The notes under the pieces are model-generated. The model worked only from the letters and a program-made list of their open reading frames with translations. It had not been told where the DNA came from and ran no database searches. Below are positions 44,203 through 53,224 of a stretch of DNA of 64,000 bases, piece by piece. The position numbers and the translations under genes were made by a program. Source of the stretch: Nostoc sp. XA010 (GTDB taxonomy: Bacteria > Cyanobacteriota > Cyanobacteriia > Cyanobacteriales > Nostocaceae); contig NZ_JAIVFX010000006.1 of assembly GCF_020829625.1 (NCBI RefSeq), positions 124,001 to 188,000 of the forward strand. Reading direction: 5' to 3'. Numbering within the stretch: position 1 is the stretch's first letter; each line of letters starts with the position of its first letter.

Positions 44203-45432
44203 CTATCCCGGCTTATGATCCAAACGAGTCGCTTGCTCTAGGGCGGCTTTTTCTTTGGCTCGGCGGACATAGGGTTGCAATTGGGTGCGATCGCAACCTG
44301 TTAAAATACTCAGGTTTTCCAAGCTGATCCCCCGCATTAACATTTCTACACGCCAGGTTTGTTGTGGTTGTGCTATGGCTGGCGTTTGTCCTTGGGGAGT
44401 TAACAGCCCATCACTCCATATTTGCCAACGTGTCTGAAGCTCTGATTCTGAAAGCGGTTTGCCTGTTTCATTCAAAAACATGGCTGTTTGAGCATCTTTA
44501 CGACTTTTCAGCCATTTGATTAAAGGATTATTGGTAAAAGAACCGTAACGTTTGCCCAAAATCCACTGATTCACAGGTACTTGACGGACAAATCCGGGAA
44601 TTGTGATTTGTAAGAAGTGCCCTTGAGTATCGTAGATTTGATGCGATCGCTCCAAGTTAATTATTTCTGTGGCAGATAATCCAGCCCCAAATAACAGATA
44701 AGCCAAGGCATAATCTCGTACTCCCCAAATCCTTGCTTGTTGCAGAATTTCGTGAACTAAAGTAGCAGGCAAATCAGCTACTTCTGTGGTGTGTAACCCT
44801 CCTTGTAAAGAGTTTATTGCTGATTCTGCTGAAGATGACATGGCTCCATGTAAAAACAATTCCACCAAATTTTCCAGAAAATCATCCCGATCCTCCCAAA
44901 GTTCGTGAAATTCGCTGGTGAACTCAATCACGGCATATCCCAAGATCATCCCATTTAGTAAACTGGCTAATTTTTCTGCCGGTAAGTAGGTGTTTAGGTG
45001 TCCTTGCTGGATTACAGTAGCTAAATACTGAGCTACATAGCGGTTTGCCTCTGTTACTCCCCTGCCTAGTGCGCGGCGATTTTCTGCCGGGAATTGGTCG
45101 GCTTCACCTACCACAGACCGGACGAACTCTGGCACTCGTTCTAATGTATGTAAAGTGTCACTTGCATAATCTTTAAGAGCTTGGTAGACATTGCCGGGAG
45201 GCGTTGCCCGCCGCACCAGCGATTCACCTAAATCCTTGAAAGCTGCGGACTCTTCCAGCACAGCCAAAAGCAGTCCATGCTTATTACCAAAATTCCGAAA
45301 TAGAGTCACTTCGTTGACTTCGGCTTTTTCAGCAATTTGGCGGGTTGTGGTAGCGCTGACTCCCTGAGCAGAAAACAACTCAAGTGCAGCTTGAATCAGG
45401 CGTTGACGAGTGGAAATGAGTTGAGATGACAT
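44203..45432 (-). CDS. TetR-type regulator fused to a degenerate tyrosine-recombinase-like domain
   Basis: From ATG 45430-45432 the product has 409 residues. Residues 1-60 are a TetR N-terminal HTH (STRQRLIQAALELFSAQGVS, TTTRQIAEKAEVNEVTLFRN), 60-205 the helical ligand/dimer domain, and about 220-400 a tyrosine-recombinase-like fold (WGVRDYALAYLLFGAGLSAT, EIINLERS, then TWRVEMLMRGISLENLSILT and QPYVRR). In integrases the corresponding positions are G-L-R, H-x-x-R, LGH and Y; here the first Arg is Ser and both His are changed, while Arg and Tyr seem kept, so it is unlikely to recombine DNA. It is divergent from the desaturase, with two palindromes between. Confidence 0.82.
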   Translation of the reverse strand: MSSQLISTRQRLIQAALELFSAQGVSATTTRQIAEKAEVNEVTLFRNFGNKHGLLLAVLEESAAFKDLGESLVRRATPPGNVYQALKDYASDTLHTLERVPEFVRSVVGEADQFPAENRRALGRGVTEANRYVAQYLATVIQQGHLNTYLPAEKLASLLNGMILGYAVIEFTSEFHELWEDRDDFLENLVELFLHGAMSSSAESAINSLQGGLHTTEVADLPATLVHEILQQARIWGVRDYALAYLLFGAGLSATEIINLERSHQIYDTQGHFLQITIPGFVRQVPVNQWILGKRYGSFTNNPLIKWLKSRKDAQTAMFLNETGKPLSESELQTRWQIWSDGLLTPQGQTPAIAQPQQTWRVEMLMRGISLENLSILTGCDRTQLQPYVRRAKEKAALEQATRLDHKPG

Positions 45433-45439
45433 AGAAAAA

Positions 45440-45503
45440 TGCAAGTGGCACTTGCACGGATATCAGAGTTCTGCTAGCATAACAAATGTAAGTGATACTT
45501 GCT
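45440..45503. promoter_or_regulatory. pair of palindromic operators between the TetR-like gene and the desaturase
   Basis: TGCAAGTGGCACTTGCA (45440-45456) is a perfect 17-bp palindrome with an odd centre; TGTAAGTGATACTTGCT (45487-45503) is a near copy (15 of 17 positions agree). Their centres are 47 bp apart. Palindromes of this length and 'AAGTG-n-TACTT' symmetry are typical TetR operators, so the regulator probably controls both itself and the divergent desaturase. Confidence 0.75.
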
Positions 45504-45605
45504 TTACTCTACTGTAACGAACTAGTGTACAGGGTGGGTAGTTCCCTTGTGGGATTATGCCCAATAAAAAGCAAATCGCTTCATGATCCATCAACAGGAA
45601 TTTTT

Positions 45606-46487
45606 ATGACCGCAAATTTTGGGGCGTTCGCCAAAGGCGTTGGCGAAGCCATCGCCCCTGAGAGAGGCAACTCACCTCAACTCAGTTGGACGAATGTAGT
45701 ATTTTTTTCTACATTTCATGCCTTAGCACTTCTGTCTCCTTGGTTTTTCTCCTGGTCAGCATTAGGTTTGCTAGTGTTTCTGCACTGGTTATTCGGGAGC
45801 ATTGGTATTTGCTTGGGATATCACCGACTACTGAGCCATCGGAGTTTCCAAGTTCCTAAGTGGTTAGAGTATGCGATCGCCCTCATAGGAGCGTTGGCTT
45901 TGCAAGGTGGGCCAATTTTTTGGGTAGGTGGACACCGCCAGCATCACGCCCACACGGAAGACATCAACTTAGACCCCTACTCTGCCCAAAGAGGATTTTG
46001 GTGGAGCCATATATTGTGGATTATCTACCCGCGTCCAGAATTTTTTGACTATGACACCTATAAAAAATATGCCCCTGACCTAGCAAGACAACCCTATTAT
46101 TGCTGGTTAGATCGCTACTTCTTGCTATTGCAAATACCTTTCGGGCTGCTTCTATATGCTTTAGGAGGATGGCCTTTCGTATTCTACGGAGTGTTTCTCA
46201 GATGTGTATTGCTTTGGCACTCAACCTGGTTTGTGAACTCAGCATCACACCTGTGGGGTTATCGCACCTTTGATGCCAATGATGGCGCTCGTAATCTTTG
46301 GTGGGTATCCATCGTCACTTATGGAGAAGGATGGCACAATAACCATCATACTTATCCCCACATGGCAAAATCTGGATTTTCTTGGTGGGAGATTGATGTT
46401 ACTTGGTGGAGCATCTTAGTTTTGCAGACTTTGGGTTTAGCCAAAAAAGTTGTCTCACGTCCTCCTCAAGGTGCAACTCACGGCTAA
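45606..46487 (+). CDS. desC: acyl-lipid/acyl-CoA delta-9-type fatty acid desaturase
   Basis: The 293-residue integral membrane enzyme carries the three histidine boxes of front-type desaturases: HRLLSH (about 88-93), HRQHHAH (about 125-131) and HNNHH (about 266-270), with several membrane segments. It should place a double bond at position 9 of membrane acyl chains, using ferredoxin. Start ATG 45606 is chosen; the upstream frame (from 45492) has no desaturase features. Residues 6-20 (GAFAKGVGEAIAPER) are encoded by a palindromic dispersed repeat. It lies divergent from the TetR-like regulator. Confidence 0.9.
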   Translation: MTANFGAFAKGVGEAIAPERGNSPQLSWTNVVFFSTFHALALLSPWFFSWSALGLLVFLHWLFGSIGICLGYHRLLSHRSFQVPKWLEYAIALIGALALQGGPIFWVGGHRQHHAHTEDINLDPYSAQRGFWWSHILWIIYPRPEFFDYDTYKKYAPDLARQPYYCWLDRYFLLLQIPFGLLLYALGGWPFVFYGVFLRCVLLWHSTWFVNSASHLWGYRTFDANDGARNLWWVSIVTYGEGWHNNHHTYPHMAKSGFSWWEIDVTWWSILVLQTLGLAKKVVSRPPQGATHG

Positions 46488-46513
46488 ATTGCAATTAAAT
46501 TATCATGAATTTG

Positions 46514-46544
46514 TTAAGCCGATTGCTTCTTGCAGTCGGCTTAA
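46514..46544 (+). terminator. hairpin after the desaturase gene
   Basis: TTAAGCCGA (46514-46522) and TCGGCTTAA (46536-46544) form a perfect 9-bp stem with a 13-base loop, 27 bases after the stop. There is no T-run, so it is a weak or factor-assisted terminator. Confidence 0.5.
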
Positions 46545-46577
46545 TAAGCTAATTACGCATTTTAATTGCATATTTAC

Positions 46578-47000
46578 ATGATGATCAATACATCTAGGTT
46601 TCGCCAGACGATTCTGCTAGTTGTCATCACACTCAACCTCATTTCTACTTGGCTACACTACATAGACAATGCATTATTTTTAAGTAGATATCCTGGGCCC
46701 GCGTGGCTCACTTCTGTTGGAGTAATTAGTACTGTAATTGTGATGACTCCAGTCGGATTATTAGGATATTGGTTTTACACCAAAGGCAGGTTTTGGTCGG
46801 CGTATTTTTTATTAGCCTTATACTCAATCACTAGTATCTCCAGTCCAGTCCATTATCTCTTTACAATGGTTGCTCCCATGTCTTTGAAAATGCATAGCCT
46901 AATTTGGTTGGATGGAGTTATGGGACTGTTACTGATAAGTTTTTTACTGTGGTCTAGTTTTGTATTGAAAGAGTGGCGTAGTACACTATCTACAAATTGA
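46578..47000 (+). CDS. small polytopic membrane protein, unknown function
   Basis: From ATG 46578 the 140-residue product has four hydrophobic helices (TILLVVITLNLISTWLHYID, VGVISTVIVMTPVGLLGYWF, SAYFLLALYSITSISSPVHY, WLDGVMGLLLISFLLWSSFV). No motif identifies it. It follows the desaturase gene by 90 bp on the same strand and might be cotranscribed if the intervening hairpin is leaky. A second in-frame Met lies three bases downstream. Confidence 0.6.
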   Translation: MMINTSRFRQTILLVVITLNLISTWLHYIDNALFLSRYPGPAWLTSVGVISTVIVMTPVGLLGYWFYTKGRFWSAYFLLALYSITSISSPVHYLFTMVAPMSLKMHSLIWLDGVMGLLLISFLLWSSFVLKEWRSTLSTN

Positions 47001-47117
47001 TATAACATATATATAACTAAAATTGCTCTCCATTTTATTAAATCTAATTAAACAAAATCTGTTACTAGTTATTTCACGGTAAAATCTAACGGTTTAAATC
47101 ACCGCAATACATCAAGC

Positions 47118-47951
47118 GTGAAAACTGACAGCATTTTTTATCGCCTTTTTCAAGAACTTCCTGGCATCTTTTTTGAATTAATTGGTAATTCGCCCCAAAC
47201 CGCAGAGACTTATAAATTCTCCTCAATTGAAATCAAGCAAACTGCATTCCGTATAGATGGCGTTTTTTTGCCAATCCAAGGCGAAGAAAATCCGATTTAC
47301 TTTGTTGAAGTCCAGTTTAAAACCGACACAGAAATTTATTCACGCTTATTTTCAGAAATTTCTTTATACTTACGCCAAAATAAGCCTAAAAATTCTTGGC
47401 GAGGAGTAGTTATCTATCCCAATAGCAGTTTAGATACAGCAGATATCAAGAATTACAGTGAATTTTTCACTAGCGGTCGCATCAGTCGTATTTATCTTAA
47501 TGAATTAGGTGAAACTGCATCATTACCAGTTGGAATTGCTACGATGAAATTAGTGGTCGATGAAGAGGATACAGCAATTACATCTGCTAGGCAGTTAATA
47601 GGCAGAACCCAGCAAGAAATCAACATTGAACCACAACAGCGGCAGTTACTAGAATTAATAGAGACAATATTAGTTTACAAGTTTCCGACGATGAGTCGAG
47701 AGGAGATTGAAAGTATGTTTGGGTTAAGTGATTTGAAACAAACACGAGTTTATCAAGAAGGCAAACAAGAAGGTAAGCAAGAAGGTAAGCAGGAAGGCAA
47801 GCAAGAAGGAGCGCGTGAAGAAAAGTTTAGAATGATACCTTTGTTATTGAGATTGGGATTGAGTTTTGAAGAAACAGCGAAAGAGTTAGGTTTGAGCCTA
47901 GAAGAGATTCAACAAGAAATGCAAAAACAGCCTCCAAGTCAGGATACGTAA
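47118..47951 (+). CDS. Rpn family recombination-promoting nuclease (DUF2887), second copy
   Basis: The 277-residue product is a paralogue of 16087-16959: KTDSIFYRLFQELPGIFFEL, then RIDGVFLP and IYFVEVQFKTD supply the PD-(D/E)XK-type site, and a run of KQEG units (EGKQEGKQEGKQEGKQEGAR, about 219-238) precedes the helical end. The start is GTG at 47118. The KQEG run is a DNA tandem repeat (GGTAAGCAAGAA-type 12-mers) that can change length by slippage. The nuclease activity is inferred from the family. Confidence 0.85.
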   Translation: MKTDSIFYRLFQELPGIFFELIGNSPQTAETYKFSSIEIKQTAFRIDGVFLPIQGEENPIYFVEVQFKTDTEIYSRLFSEISLYLRQNKPKNSWRGVVIYPNSSLDTADIKNYSEFFTSGRISRIYLNELGETASLPVGIATMKLVVDEEDTAITSARQLIGRTQQEINIEPQQRQLLELIETILVYKFPTMSREEIESMFGLSDLKQTRVYQEGKQEGKQEGKQEGKQEGAREEKFRMIPLLLRLGLSFEETAKELGLSLEEIQQEMQKQPPSQDT

Positions 47952-48028
47952 CCTACAATTAGCATTTATCGCAGATACCTCTAAATATTCCTGCTTTTTT
48001 CCATTCCCATTAATTTTTTATTTTTTGT

Positions 48029-49084
48029 ATGATTTCGCTCTCTCCCATTCTCCAAGCTAGACTTTCCCAACCCCTCAAAATTGGCTCGTTTGAGGTAAAA
48101 AGTCGGGTTCTCCAGTCGCCTCTCTCTGGGGTGACAGATATGGTATTTCGCCGTCTTGTGCGTCGCTATGCGCCAGATTCGATGATGTATACCGAAATGG
48201 TGAATGCTACAGGGTTGCATTATGTCAAGCAGCTACCCAAAATTATGGAGGTAGACCCAAATGAACGCCCAATTAGTGTTCAATTATTTGATTGTCGTCC
48301 AGATTTCCTGGCAGAAGCAGCAATAAAAGCAGTTGCAGAAGGTGCTGATACTGTTGATATTAATATGGGTTGTCCAGTTAATAAAATCACTAAAAATGGT
48401 GGTGGTTCTTCGTTGTTGCGGCAACCAGAAGTAGCAGAAGCAATTGTCCGGGAAGTGGTAAAAGCTGTTGATGTACCTGTGACAGTAAAAACCCGTATTG
48501 GCTGGAATGATAACGAAATTACTATTCTCGATTTTGCCAAGCGGATGGAAGATGCCGGGGCAAAAATGATCACAGTACACGGACGCACCCGCGCCCAAGG
48601 ATACAATGGCAATGCCCGTTGGGAATGGATTGCCCGTGTGAAAGAAGTGCTTTCTATCCCAGTGATTGGGAATGGAGATATTTTTTCCGTTGAAGCGGCG
48701 GTGAAATGTTTAGAGCAAACTGGCGCTGATGGTGTGATGTGTTCCCGTGGGACTTTGGGTTATCCGTTTTTGGTGGGAGAAATTGATCACTTCTTAAAAA
48801 CTGGAGAGATGTTAGCATCACCAACCCCGATTCAGCGCTTGGAATGTGCAAGAGATCATTTACAAGCCTTGTGGGAATATAAAGGCGATCGCGGTGTACG
48901 TCAAGCCCGTAAGCACATGACTTGGTATGCTAAAGGTTTCGTTGGTGCTGCCGAACTTCGAGGACAGCTAAGTTTGGTTGAAAAAGTAGATCAAGGTTTA
49001 GCAATGATTGATCAAGCAATTGAAAAATTAGCTAATGGTTGTGAACTTGAAGAAGAAGTGGATGGTAGTTTAGTTATGCTTTAA
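48029..49084 (+). CDS. dusB: tRNA-dihydrouridine synthase
   Basis: The 351-residue TIM-barrel enzyme reduces uridine to dihydrouridine in the tRNA D-loop with FMN and NAD(P)H. RVLQSPLSGVTDMVFRRLVR opens the barrel, DINMGCPVNKITKNGGGSSL holds the catalytic Cys near residue 115, VTVKTRIGWNDNE and ITVHGRTRAQGYNGNA bind FMN, and GADGVMCSRGTLGYPFLV closes it. The length and motifs fit DusB. The start ATG is 48029. The CRISPR array begins 71 bases past the stop. Confidence 0.93.
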   Translation: MISLSPILQARLSQPLKIGSFEVKSRVLQSPLSGVTDMVFRRLVRRYAPDSMMYTEMVNATGLHYVKQLPKIMEVDPNERPISVQLFDCRPDFLAEAAIKAVAEGADTVDINMGCPVNKITKNGGGSSLLRQPEVAEAIVREVVKAVDVPVTVKTRIGWNDNEITILDFAKRMEDAGAKMITVHGRTRAQGYNGNARWEWIARVKEVLSIPVIGNGDIFSVEAAVKCLEQTGADGVMCSRGTLGYPFLVGEIDHFLKTGEMLASPTPIQRLECARDHLQALWEYKGDRGVRQARKHMTWYAKGFVGAAELRGQLSLVEKVDQGLAMIDQAIEKLANGCELEEEVDGSLVML

Positions 49085-49155
49085 AAAATAGATTTAAGGA
49101 ATGGAGTGGGTAGATGAGCAACTAGTAGAAAAAACATGCTTCGAGGAGCGCGTCA

Positions 49156-50614
49156 ATTTCAATCCCTAATAGGGATTTTATTGAATTGCAATTTTTAGCG
49201 TGTCCAATCGCCTTCTTAGCAAGTCGCGTTTCAATCCCTAATAGGGATTTTATTGAATTGCAATATACGGGTATTGTTCTCCTATCTTAAAGCTGTATAT
49301 GTTTCAATCCCTAATAGGGATTTTATTGAATTGCAATGCTAGTGCTGCTAACAGCTATTATTGCTTTAAAATTGTTTCAATCCCTAATAGGGATTTTATT
49401 GAATTGCAATATTCGCCCCAGCATCCCAACGCTTCCGCAAATAGAGTTTCAATCCCTAATAGGGATTTTATTGAATTGCAATGTTTTCCTGAGATTTCCC
49501 TCTGCCATTTTTCCGTTTCAATCCCTAATAGGGATTTTATTGAATTGCAATGCAATACTCGCTACCGTCAGCCCAGATTTCTAGTTTCAATCCCTAATAG
49601 GGATTTTATTGAATTGCAATTTTTATCTAAAAATAGAGCTGGAATATGGACAAAGGTTTCAATCCCTAATAGGGATTTTATTGAATTGCAATTATTCCAT
49701 CGAAATGCAATAAATTAATAACATTTAGTTTCAATCCCTAATAGGGATTTTATTGAATTGCAATGAGTTTTGGTGGTGGCGATCGCTAGTTTTTCGTTTC
49801 AATCCCTAATAGGGATTTTATTGAATTGCAATGGTGCATTTTTATTAGAGTTAATCTGTGAGACTGTTTCAATCCCTAATAGGGATTTTATTGAATTGCA
49901 ATCTCGTATCGTGAGATCGGCTTACAGTACCTTATTTGTTTCAATCCCTAATAGGGATTTTATTGAATTGCAATGGGAGGTGAGCAACCAACCACACAGC
50001 TAGTTTACCTGTTTCAATCCCTAATAGGGATTTTATTGAATTGCAATTTGCAGTTATTTACAGATGCCAAACTAGAAATATTGTTTCAATCCCTAATAGG
50101 GATTTTATTGAATTGCAATTCTAGTGGATATCTAGCCCTAATGCAACTTTTCAATGTTTCAATCCCTAATAGGGATTTTATTGAATTGCAATAATTCTTT
50201 CTTGTAGTTCATACAAATATGCTTTGTTTCAATCCCTAATAGGGATTTTATTGAATTGCAATCCGATTAAGGCTTTATCACCCTGCTCGTTACGGTTTCA
50301 ATCCCTAATAGGGATTTTATTGAATTGCAATGCCATAAGTCCATCTCTTCCCAAATACAAAATAGTTTCAATCCCTAATAGGGATTTTATTGAATTGCAA
50401 TTCGTTTCCACCCTTTAAACTCACGCTTAAAATCTAGTTTCAATCCCTAATAGGGATTTTATTGAATTGCAATAAACTCAGCTTTTTGCAGGGGAGGAAA
50501 CCAAAGGTTTCAATCCCTAATAGGGATTTTATTGAATTGCAATCAGTTTTTGTCACATAGGAGGGTGTCTGCTTGATGTTTCAATCCCTAATAGGGATTT
50601 TATTGAATTGCAAT
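49156..50614 (-). CRISPR. CRISPR array, 21 repeats of 37 nt and 20 spacers, no cas genes in the window
   Basis: Repeats start at 49156, 49228, 49301, 49374, 49446, 49515, 49584, 49656, 49728, 49796, 49866, 49938, 50011, 50083, 50156, 50226, 50295, 50365, 50437, 50507 and 50578; each is 37 nt, spacers 31-36 nt. The plus-strand repeat starts GTTTCAATCCCTAATAGGGA and ends GAATTGCAAT; AATCCCTA-A-TAGGGATT is its internal palindrome. The only variant repeat is the first (A for G at 49156). The reverse complement ends ATTGAAAC, the usual crRNA 5' handle, so transcription from the minus strand with the leader at the right is likely. Spacers all look distinct. Confidence 0.97.
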
Positions 50615-50850
50615 GCTGGCGTCTGAAAGCACTGCTGTATTTGGTTTTCAAGGTACGATTGCGCGAATGAAGAAATCATAACACAGGGAATAGTCATACC
50701 ACAAGATGTAAATCGCTGAAAAACAGTCCCCATAAGGTGCGCGGATGGTTTGAAAGTACTATCGCCCTCAAAGTCTTGTATAGAAGGAGCATACAGCCTT
50801 TTTTTGCTCCTGCTCATTTTGTACACCTACCCATCCGCGCATTTAGCAAG
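50615..50850 (-). promoter_or_regulatory. putative CRISPR leader
   Basis: Directly beside the perfect last repeat (50578-50614), the minus strand reads CCGCGCACCTTATGGGGACT, then CTTGTGGTATGACTATTCCC, TGTGTTATGATTTCTTC and CCTTGAAAACCAAATACAGC up to the repeat. Such AT-biased sequence with CTTGAAAACCAAATA near the repeat is typical of cyanobacterial leaders. A reading frame across it (50581-50826) is not a gene. Confidence 0.6.
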
Positions 50851-50915
50851 AAAATTAGTCTAATTACCGATCGCTACCTCTATCAAAATAAGCGATCGCC
50901 TAATCCTTGCACACC

Positions 50916-52007
50916 TTAATTTACTAAATCAGGGAATACCTCTTGCACAGCAGGATGTACTAAGCGATGGTTCTGCACATTCACACCCTTAGCTAATGCT
51001 GGGTTAACTTCCAGTGCCTTAATTCCTAAATTCGCCAACTGGACAACATAAGGTAAAGTACTGTTATTCAATGCTTGGGTTGCTGTCCAAGGTACTGCTC
51101 CTGGCATATTGGGAACGCCATAATGCACCACACCCTCTTCAACGTATACCGGATTGGTGTGGGATGTAGGGTGTAAAGTTTCTATGCAACCACCTTGATC
51201 AACGGCTACATCAACTATTACAGAACCAGGACGCATTTGTTTGACCAATTCGCGGGATACTAATATTGGCGCTCTCCGTCCCAGTACTAAAACTGCACCG
51301 ATGAGCAAATCGGCTTCAATGACTGCGGCTTCAATATGAGCAGAGTTGCTGTAAACCAATTCGACTCTAGAGCCAAACAAGGTTTCTAAGTAAGATAAGC
51401 GCTCGACACTCACATCTAAAATCTGGACGCTAGCACCCATGCCTACAGCAATTTTAGCTGCTTCTGTGCCGACAACGCCGCCACCTAAAATTACTACTTT
51501 ACCTGGTTGGACTCCAGGGACACCACCTAAAAGAACTCCTCTACCACCTTGCTGACGTTCTAGGAATCTCGCCCCAAATTGTACTGCAAGCCGACCGGCA
51601 ATCACGCTCATAGGGGTGAGCAAGGGTAGTCTGTTAGCACCAGGTTGTTCTACAGTTTCGTAGGCGATCGCAGTTGTGCCACAATCAATTAAATGCTCAG
51701 TCAATTTGCGATCGGCTGCTAAATGTAAATAAGTAAATAATATCTGCCCTTTCTGCAAAAATTTATACTCAGATGTCAAAGGCTCTTTGACTTTAACAAC
51801 TAATTCCCGATTCCAAGCCGTTTCTGATGTAGGGACAATTTCGCCTCCAGCACTTCTGTAGTCGTCATCTGAAAATCCAGCACCATTACCTGCTTGCGTC
51901 TCGACGAAGATACTATGACCATTTTCCCGAAGTACCCGCACACTAGAAGGACTTAAACCTACCCGAAATTCTTGATCTTTATTTTCCTTGGGAACGCCAA
52001 TTTCCAT
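50916..52007 (-). CDS. ald: alanine dehydrogenase
   Basis: Ald converts L-alanine to pyruvate with NAD. MEIGVPKENKDQEFRVGLSP opens the N-terminal domain, KVKEPL and ITPMSVIAGRL-like PMSVIAGRLAVQFGARFLER follow, the Rossmann motif is GGVPGVQPGKVVILGGGVVG near 166-185, and VDVAVDQGGCIETLHPTSHT and YGVPNMPGAVPWTATQALNN near 297 complete the active site. At 363 residues it is full length, with ATG at 52005-52007. In Anabaena Ald serves alanine catabolism in diazotrophic growth. Its 3' end lies next to the CRISPR leader region. Confidence 0.95.
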   Translation of the reverse strand: MEIGVPKENKDQEFRVGLSPSSVRVLRENGHSIFVETQAGNGAGFSDDDYRSAGGEIVPTSETAWNRELVVKVKEPLTSEYKFLQKGQILFTYLHLAADRKLTEHLIDCGTTAIAYETVEQPGANRLPLLTPMSVIAGRLAVQFGARFLERQQGGRGVLLGGVPGVQPGKVVILGGGVVGTEAAKIAVGMGASVQILDVSVERLSYLETLFGSRVELVYSNSAHIEAAVIEADLLIGAVLVLGRRAPILVSRELVKQMRPGSVIVDVAVDQGGCIETLHPTSHTNPVYVEEGVVHYGVPNMPGAVPWTATQALNNSTLPYVVQLANLGIKALEVNPALAKGVNVQNHRLVHPAVQEVFPDLVN

Positions 52008-52591
52008 ATATCGCCTCTGATAATTTTTTTGTTTAACTGTAGCCTGCGAATTTCAAGCTTCCTACTTTCGTCTTACGACTGGTCTATTACAGATAGCTGG
52101 ATTAGAGATAATTAATCTGTGTCCTAAGTTTCTCAATTTAATCTGAGTAGCTCCAAACTCTTACCCTTGACTATTGCCCCAGTATTTATACAATATATAA
52201 AGAATAGTAACAATTTATTAAAAGACCGATTGTATAGCTCCCTACTAGGAAGTTTTTGCTGAATTTATCAAGTTATCTTGACATTCAAGTACTGCAATCA
52301 GCTTTTAACCTACCCTAACTTTTCACGTTATCTGGAAAAGCACAAGAAAAATCTAACCTCCTGACTCCCTTCCCGATGGGGAAGGGGAAAATTCAAAGTC
52401 TCTCTCCTTAAACGAAAAGAGAAATAGAAGTGAGGTTTTCGACCCTGAAAAGTCAGATAAGCTACCAAGTCTAAGGTAAAAGTTAAGGATAAAAGCACAA
52501 GTCTATTCTTTTAACTTTTGCCGCTTATCTTCAACAACTCCTGCGAAGTCTAATATCAAGTCCCGTTTGCCGAAAAAAGGTTTATTTAAAA
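52008..52591. other. 584-base gap with a C/G-rich repeat
   Basis: No gene is seen. CCTCCTGACTCCCTTCCCGA followed by TGGGGAAGGGGAAAATTC at 52356-52400 is a degenerate copy of the CCCCTC/GGGGA hairpin repeat family. The promoter of the divergent ald and hlip genes must lie in this gap. Confidence 0.5.
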
Positions 52592-52762
52592 ATGACACAA
52601 ACACAACCAACGATTACACCTAAATTAGAGGAGCCTAAGTTTGGCTTTAATGAATATGCTGAACGCTTGAATGGTCGAGCAGCAATGATTGGCTTCGCTT
52701 TGCTGCTGGTGATTGAATACGTCACCAATCAAGGGGTGCTATCATGGCTGGGTCTGAAGTAG
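52592..52762 (+). CDS. high-light-inducible protein (one-helix Hlip)
   Basis: The 56-residue product [20 protein letters not shown] continues [36 protein letters not shown]. The motif E-x-x-N-G-R-x-A-M-x-G-F is the chlorophyll-binding signature of Hlips/SCPs, in a single membrane helix; Glu and Arg pair across a dimer and Asn/Glu ligate chlorophyll. Hlips protect photosystems and chlorophyll in strong light. ATG 52592 follows AAAAAGG. It is monocistronic. Confidence 0.95.
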   Translation: MTQTQPTITPKLEEPKFGFNEYAERLNGRAAMIGFALLLVIEYVTNQGVLSWLGLK

Positions 52763-53224
52763 TGCCACTAACAAGCACAAGGTAGAAGTTGTAAGCTAGT
52801 AATTAAAAGAGTTTTAACCAGCTGGAACAACCAGTTGGTTTGACTTTAGCAGTTGATAGCCAATTACTTCGCCCTAGATACTTTAATTAAACTTATTCGT
52901 AAATTATTGCCCTAGAATGTAAGCAAGAGAGGAATCGAAATATTTATCAGTGATATAAATATTATAAACTTGCAACTAGTACAGTAGGGTGGAAATCCAG
53001 CTACTATGTCAATTAAAAAGACTTGGCAAAGGGTAAAATCCCATAGTTAAAGGTAAGCAAAGTTCCGCCACACTCTACTAATATATACAAGGCGATTAAT
53101 GAGTCCACTTCCTCCCCTACTAAAGAAAATCATAATTTGTATCTGCCTTACATGAGAAAGGCAAATTACGGGTGAGGTATTCTTGGTAAATATACACAAA
53201 AGGTGAACTGGAACCAACCAAGCT
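52763..53224. other. 462-base gap with a dispersed repeat
   Basis: No gene is supported. AAATCCAGCTACTATGTCAA at 52993-53012 matches 37841-37860. The rest is AT-rich. Confidence 0.5.

Noticed and set aside
48280..48612. Two overlapping minus-strand frames of over 100 residues inside dusB
   Set aside because: dusB is unambiguous on the plus strand; these are shadow frames.
49299..50418. Several reading frames with repeated FQSLIGILLNCN or VSIPNRDFIELQ peptides
   Set aside because: They are translations of the CRISPR repeats and spacers in both frames, not genes.
50581..50826. 81-residue minus-strand frame next to the array
   Set aside because: It covers the CRISPR leader and the first repeat, ends in repeat-encoded residues and has no family pattern.
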